DNA from: GCA-2726865 sp050053595
GTDB lineage: Archaea > Thermoproteota > Bathyarchaeia > TCS64
Assembly (NCBI GenBank): GCA_050053595.1
Contig: JASFTK010000070.1
Location: 1 to 7,561 of the forward strand
Length of the DNA stretch: 7,561 nt
Direction: 5' to 3'
Below the pieces are notes generated by a model. The model was not told where the DNA came from, made no database searches, and was given only the letters and a program-made list of their open reading frames with translations. Position 1 is the stretch's first letter; each line of letters begins with the position of its first letter. Below are positions 5,908-7,561 of the stretch, in pieces. A program made the translations under genes and the position numbers.

Positions 5908-6684
5908 TTAGGTGGTGAAGGGCTCCCCGCCCATGAAAACCCGGGTGATCTCGGAGTAGAGTCTGTTAAATCCCAGGTTGGTCCGTGTGCTGAAGGGGGT
6001 GGGGTTGAACTTGATACCCAGGCGGTTTATCACCATCATCATGTCCTGGCTTATGAGTCTGTTCATCCCTGTCAGCCTGCTGTTTATCGCCTCCTCCAAG
6101 AGCATCGAGTCCTCAGCCCAGCTCTCAAGAGTCGCTAGCTCCTCGTCGAGGAGGTCGGCCTTGGAGAGGACTGAGATCTGGGGGAGGAGGAACCTGTTAC
6201 TTATGGCCGAGGCTAGGAATGTGTTCATAACGTAGTTCAGGGGGTCTCGGCAGAACCCAGCGTCGAAAAGATAGATCACACCCTTCCCCTCGCCTATTAT
6301 CTCTTCAGCGATCTGAGCACCAACATCCCTGAAAGCGAACATCTCCATCTGTCCAGGGGTGTCAATCAAGGCAACATCGGGGCTGAAGTCGTCAATATCG
6401 GATGAGATCTGGTCGACAACCTCCAGCATCATCTCGCTCGCCAACATCAGCCCGCCGTTGGGTCCTAGGCCGTACTCCTCCATCAGAGTATCCACCCTGA
6501 TATAGTCCCTGACATCCACGTTCGCGGGGTAAGGCAGTGTCAAGGCGCCGGGGTCTAGATTCACCGCCATTGCATCCTCTCCTTGGAGTTCAAGCCACTG
6601 GCTGAAGACCCCTGTGAGCTCTGACTTCCCTGAGCCAGCGGTCCCCAAGACGAAGATCAGGAACACAGAGACCCCTCTACTCAC
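5908..6684 (-). CDS. GPN-loop GTPase (archaeal Gpn/XAB1-like)
   Basis: Dimeric GTPase of the SIMIBI class. The eukaryotic relatives Gpn1-3 help assemble and import RNA polymerase II; the job of the archaeal protein is not settled. The P-loop GTAGSGKS is at 14-21, the diagnostic insertion GLGPNGG at 72-78 holds Gly-Pro-Asn (74-76), the G3 motif DTPGQ is at 108-112, and SKAD (174-177) is the base-recognition motif. Its 258 residues are close to the archaeal length. The start given is a GTG at 6684 that overlaps the upstream gene by 8 bases, suggesting coupled translation. A second GTG at 6666, with GAGG seven bases before it, would place the P-loop at residue 8, which matches known archaeal relatives better; the true protein may therefore be 252 residues. 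It follows the inositol-phosphate synthase gene, but no functional link is known to me. Confidence 0.93.
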   Translation of the reverse strand: MSRGVSVFLIFVLGTAGSGKSELTGVFSQWLELQGEDAMAVNLDPGALTLPYPANVDVRDYIRVDTLMEEYGLGPNGGLMLASEMMLEVVDQISSDIDDFSPDVALIDTPGQMEMFAFRDVGAQIAEEIIGEGKGVIYLFDAGFCRDPLNYVMNTFLASAISNRFLLPQISVLSKADLLDEELATLESWAEDSMLLEEAINSRLTGMNRLISQDMMMVINRLGIKFNPTPFSTRTNLGFNRLYSEITRVFMGGEPFTT

Positions 6685-7561
6685 TATATTCCCTGAAAAG
6701 CCGGTAGGCTTCCACGAGGCTCATCCTCTCAGGAGGTCTCTTGAAACCATAGGAGCAGAGGGGCGTGATGGGACCTCCAAGACCCCTGTCTGAGGCGAGC
6801 TTGAGGCCCCTGACGACATCTAGGAGGATGGCTCCAGCGTTTGGGGCATCGACGGTGTTGAGTTTGACATCCATACTGAAGGGCACGCCGCCGAAGTAGC
6901 TCCCCTTGAACCAGAAGAAGCTGTCCCTCCGATTCTCTAAAAAGTCGACATAATCCGTGCTCCCCGAGACCAAGGGGAACCCGTAAGGGATGCTCCCTGA
7001 GACTGCGGAGGTCTTGATCTCCCTCTTCAACCCCCGGGTCTTCCACAGGGTATTCACCGACTCCGCCCCGCCCCCGACATCCAGCTGATAGCTCTCGTCG
7101 ATCCTCACCCCACGGCCGTGTAGGAACTCCAATAGTCCAATATGGGTCACTGTGGCCCCGATCTGGTCCAGCAGGTCGTCGCCTGCTAAGGGGATCCCGG
7201 AATCTTGAAATCTGTTAGAGAATCCTTCGTCGTTGACCACGGGGGAGGGGGCGGCGTTCAGGAAGGCGCATCCCGCATCTATTGCGGCCGCAGCATAGAA
7301 CTTAGAGGCTTCAATGGCGCTCCCTGAGACTAGGTTCACCAACACGTCAGCCTCCGCTTCTTTGAGGGCTTCGGATACATCCACAGGTCCCTTCTCGCTA
7401 GCCTCGATGAGCCCCTCACCGCTGTTCTCCAATGAGTCCAAGACGGGGCCCATGAGGACCTCGACCTCCAACTTTGTGACCTCAGATATCATAGGGGCCT
7501 TGTTGGGCTCACCGTGGATAGCACTAGAGAGGTCTAACCCCACCTTCCTCCTGTCGATGTC
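6677..7561 (-). CDS. Inositol-3-phosphate synthase family protein (5' end outside the window)
   Basis: Family enzymes turn glucose 6-phosphate into inositol 3-phosphate with bound NAD; in archaea the product feeds inositol phospholipids and inositol solutes. The window shows 294 residues. The reading frame is open to the edge and begins DIDRRKVGLDLSSAI, the conserved segment just after the first NAD-binding unit, so roughly 50-70 N-terminal residues, including the glycine-rich loop, are missing. The GTG at 7543 behind an AGGAGG look-alike is internal, not the start. Later landmarks, numbered from the first visible residue, are NAAPSP (102-107), GDDLLDQIGAT (127-137), YQLDVGGG (158-165), IKTSAV (182-187), DAPNAG (238-243), DRGLGGP (258-264) and FKRPP (273-277). 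The conserved active-site Lys in GDD-x-K is Leu131 here, while the lysines in IKTSAV (183) and FKRPP (274) remain. It may be an authentic synthase of a divergent clade or a relative with altered chemistry. It overlaps the GPN gene. Confidence 0.85.
   Translation of the reverse strand, partial: DIDRRKVGLDLSSAIHGEPNKAPMISEVTKLEVEVLMGPVLDSLENSGEGLIEASEKGPVDVSEALKEAEADVLVNLVSGSAIEASKFYAAAAIDAGCAFLNAAPSPVVNDEGFSNRFQDSGIPLAGDDLLDQIGATVTHIGLLEFLHGRGVRIDESYQLDVGGGAESVNTLWKTRGLKREIKTSAVSGSIPYGFPLVSGSTDYVDFLENRRDSFFWFKGSYFGGVPFSMDVKLNTVDAPNAGAILLDVVRGLKLASDRGLGGPITPLCSYGFKRPPERMSLVEAYRLFREYSE

Noticed and set aside
6729..7046. 105-codon minus-strand open frame within the inositol-phosphate synthase gene
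   Set aside because: It is in another frame of the same strand and its translation is a repetitive Arg/Leu/Gly-rich shadow, while the main frame is conserved throughout.
7541..7555. Apparent gene start: AGGAGG (7555-7550) followed by GTG at 7543 on the minus strand
   Set aside because: The frame stays open to the window edge and the codons before the GTG encode DIDRRK, part of a conserved segment of the inositol-phosphate synthase family, so the AGGAGG codes for Arg-Arg and the gene begins outside the window.

Overview
The window is archaeal. The evidence is an Alba chromatin protein, a GPN-loop GTPase, an archaeal-type inositol-phosphate synthase, a four-CBS protein with a ribosome-binding-like tail, and TATA boxes about 26-28 bases upstream of start codons, some of them leaderless. 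The base composition is fairly GC-rich, AGG/AGA arginine codons are common, and GTG and TTG starts are used. I cannot place the lineage from sequence alone; an uncultivated TACK-type archaeon (for example Bathyarchaeia) is a guess. No mobile element, CRISPR array, rRNA or tRNA is visible.

Left part, minus strand (about 3032 down to 1): a PPC/DUF296 protein with its own TATA box, then a CBS x4 plus HPF-like fusion protein with a TTG start, then a D-2-hydroxyacid dehydrogenase, then alba with its own leaderless promoter. Alba runs off the left edge and lacks only its last few residues. Middle, plus strand (3134-4663): a carboxyltransferase (beta) subunit of a biotin-dependent acyl-CoA carboxylase. 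It starts at a TTG behind a good Shine-Dalgarno and is transcribed divergently from the PPC gene across a 101-bp shared promoter region.

Right part, minus strand (7561 down to 4834): an inositol-3-phosphate synthase family gene cut by the right edge overlaps a GPN-loop GTPase gene by 8 bases. An ornithine cyclodeaminase/alanine dehydrogenase family gene follows with its own TATA box. The carboxylase and cyclodeaminase genes converge on a 170-bp spacer that has no gene but carries a T-rich terminator for the minus strand.

Functionally this is mostly core and central metabolism: acyl-CoA carboxylation, 2-oxoacid or amino-acid redox, inositol lipid precursor synthesis, chromatin, and probable ribosome control. 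I see no defence island or wholly new system. The points most worth following are the CBS-to-HPF-like fusion (a possible nucleotide-sensing ribosome hibernation factor), the loss of a conserved active-site lysine in the inositol-phosphate synthase relative, and glutamine in Alba at the position of the acetylated lysine of Sulfolobus Alba.
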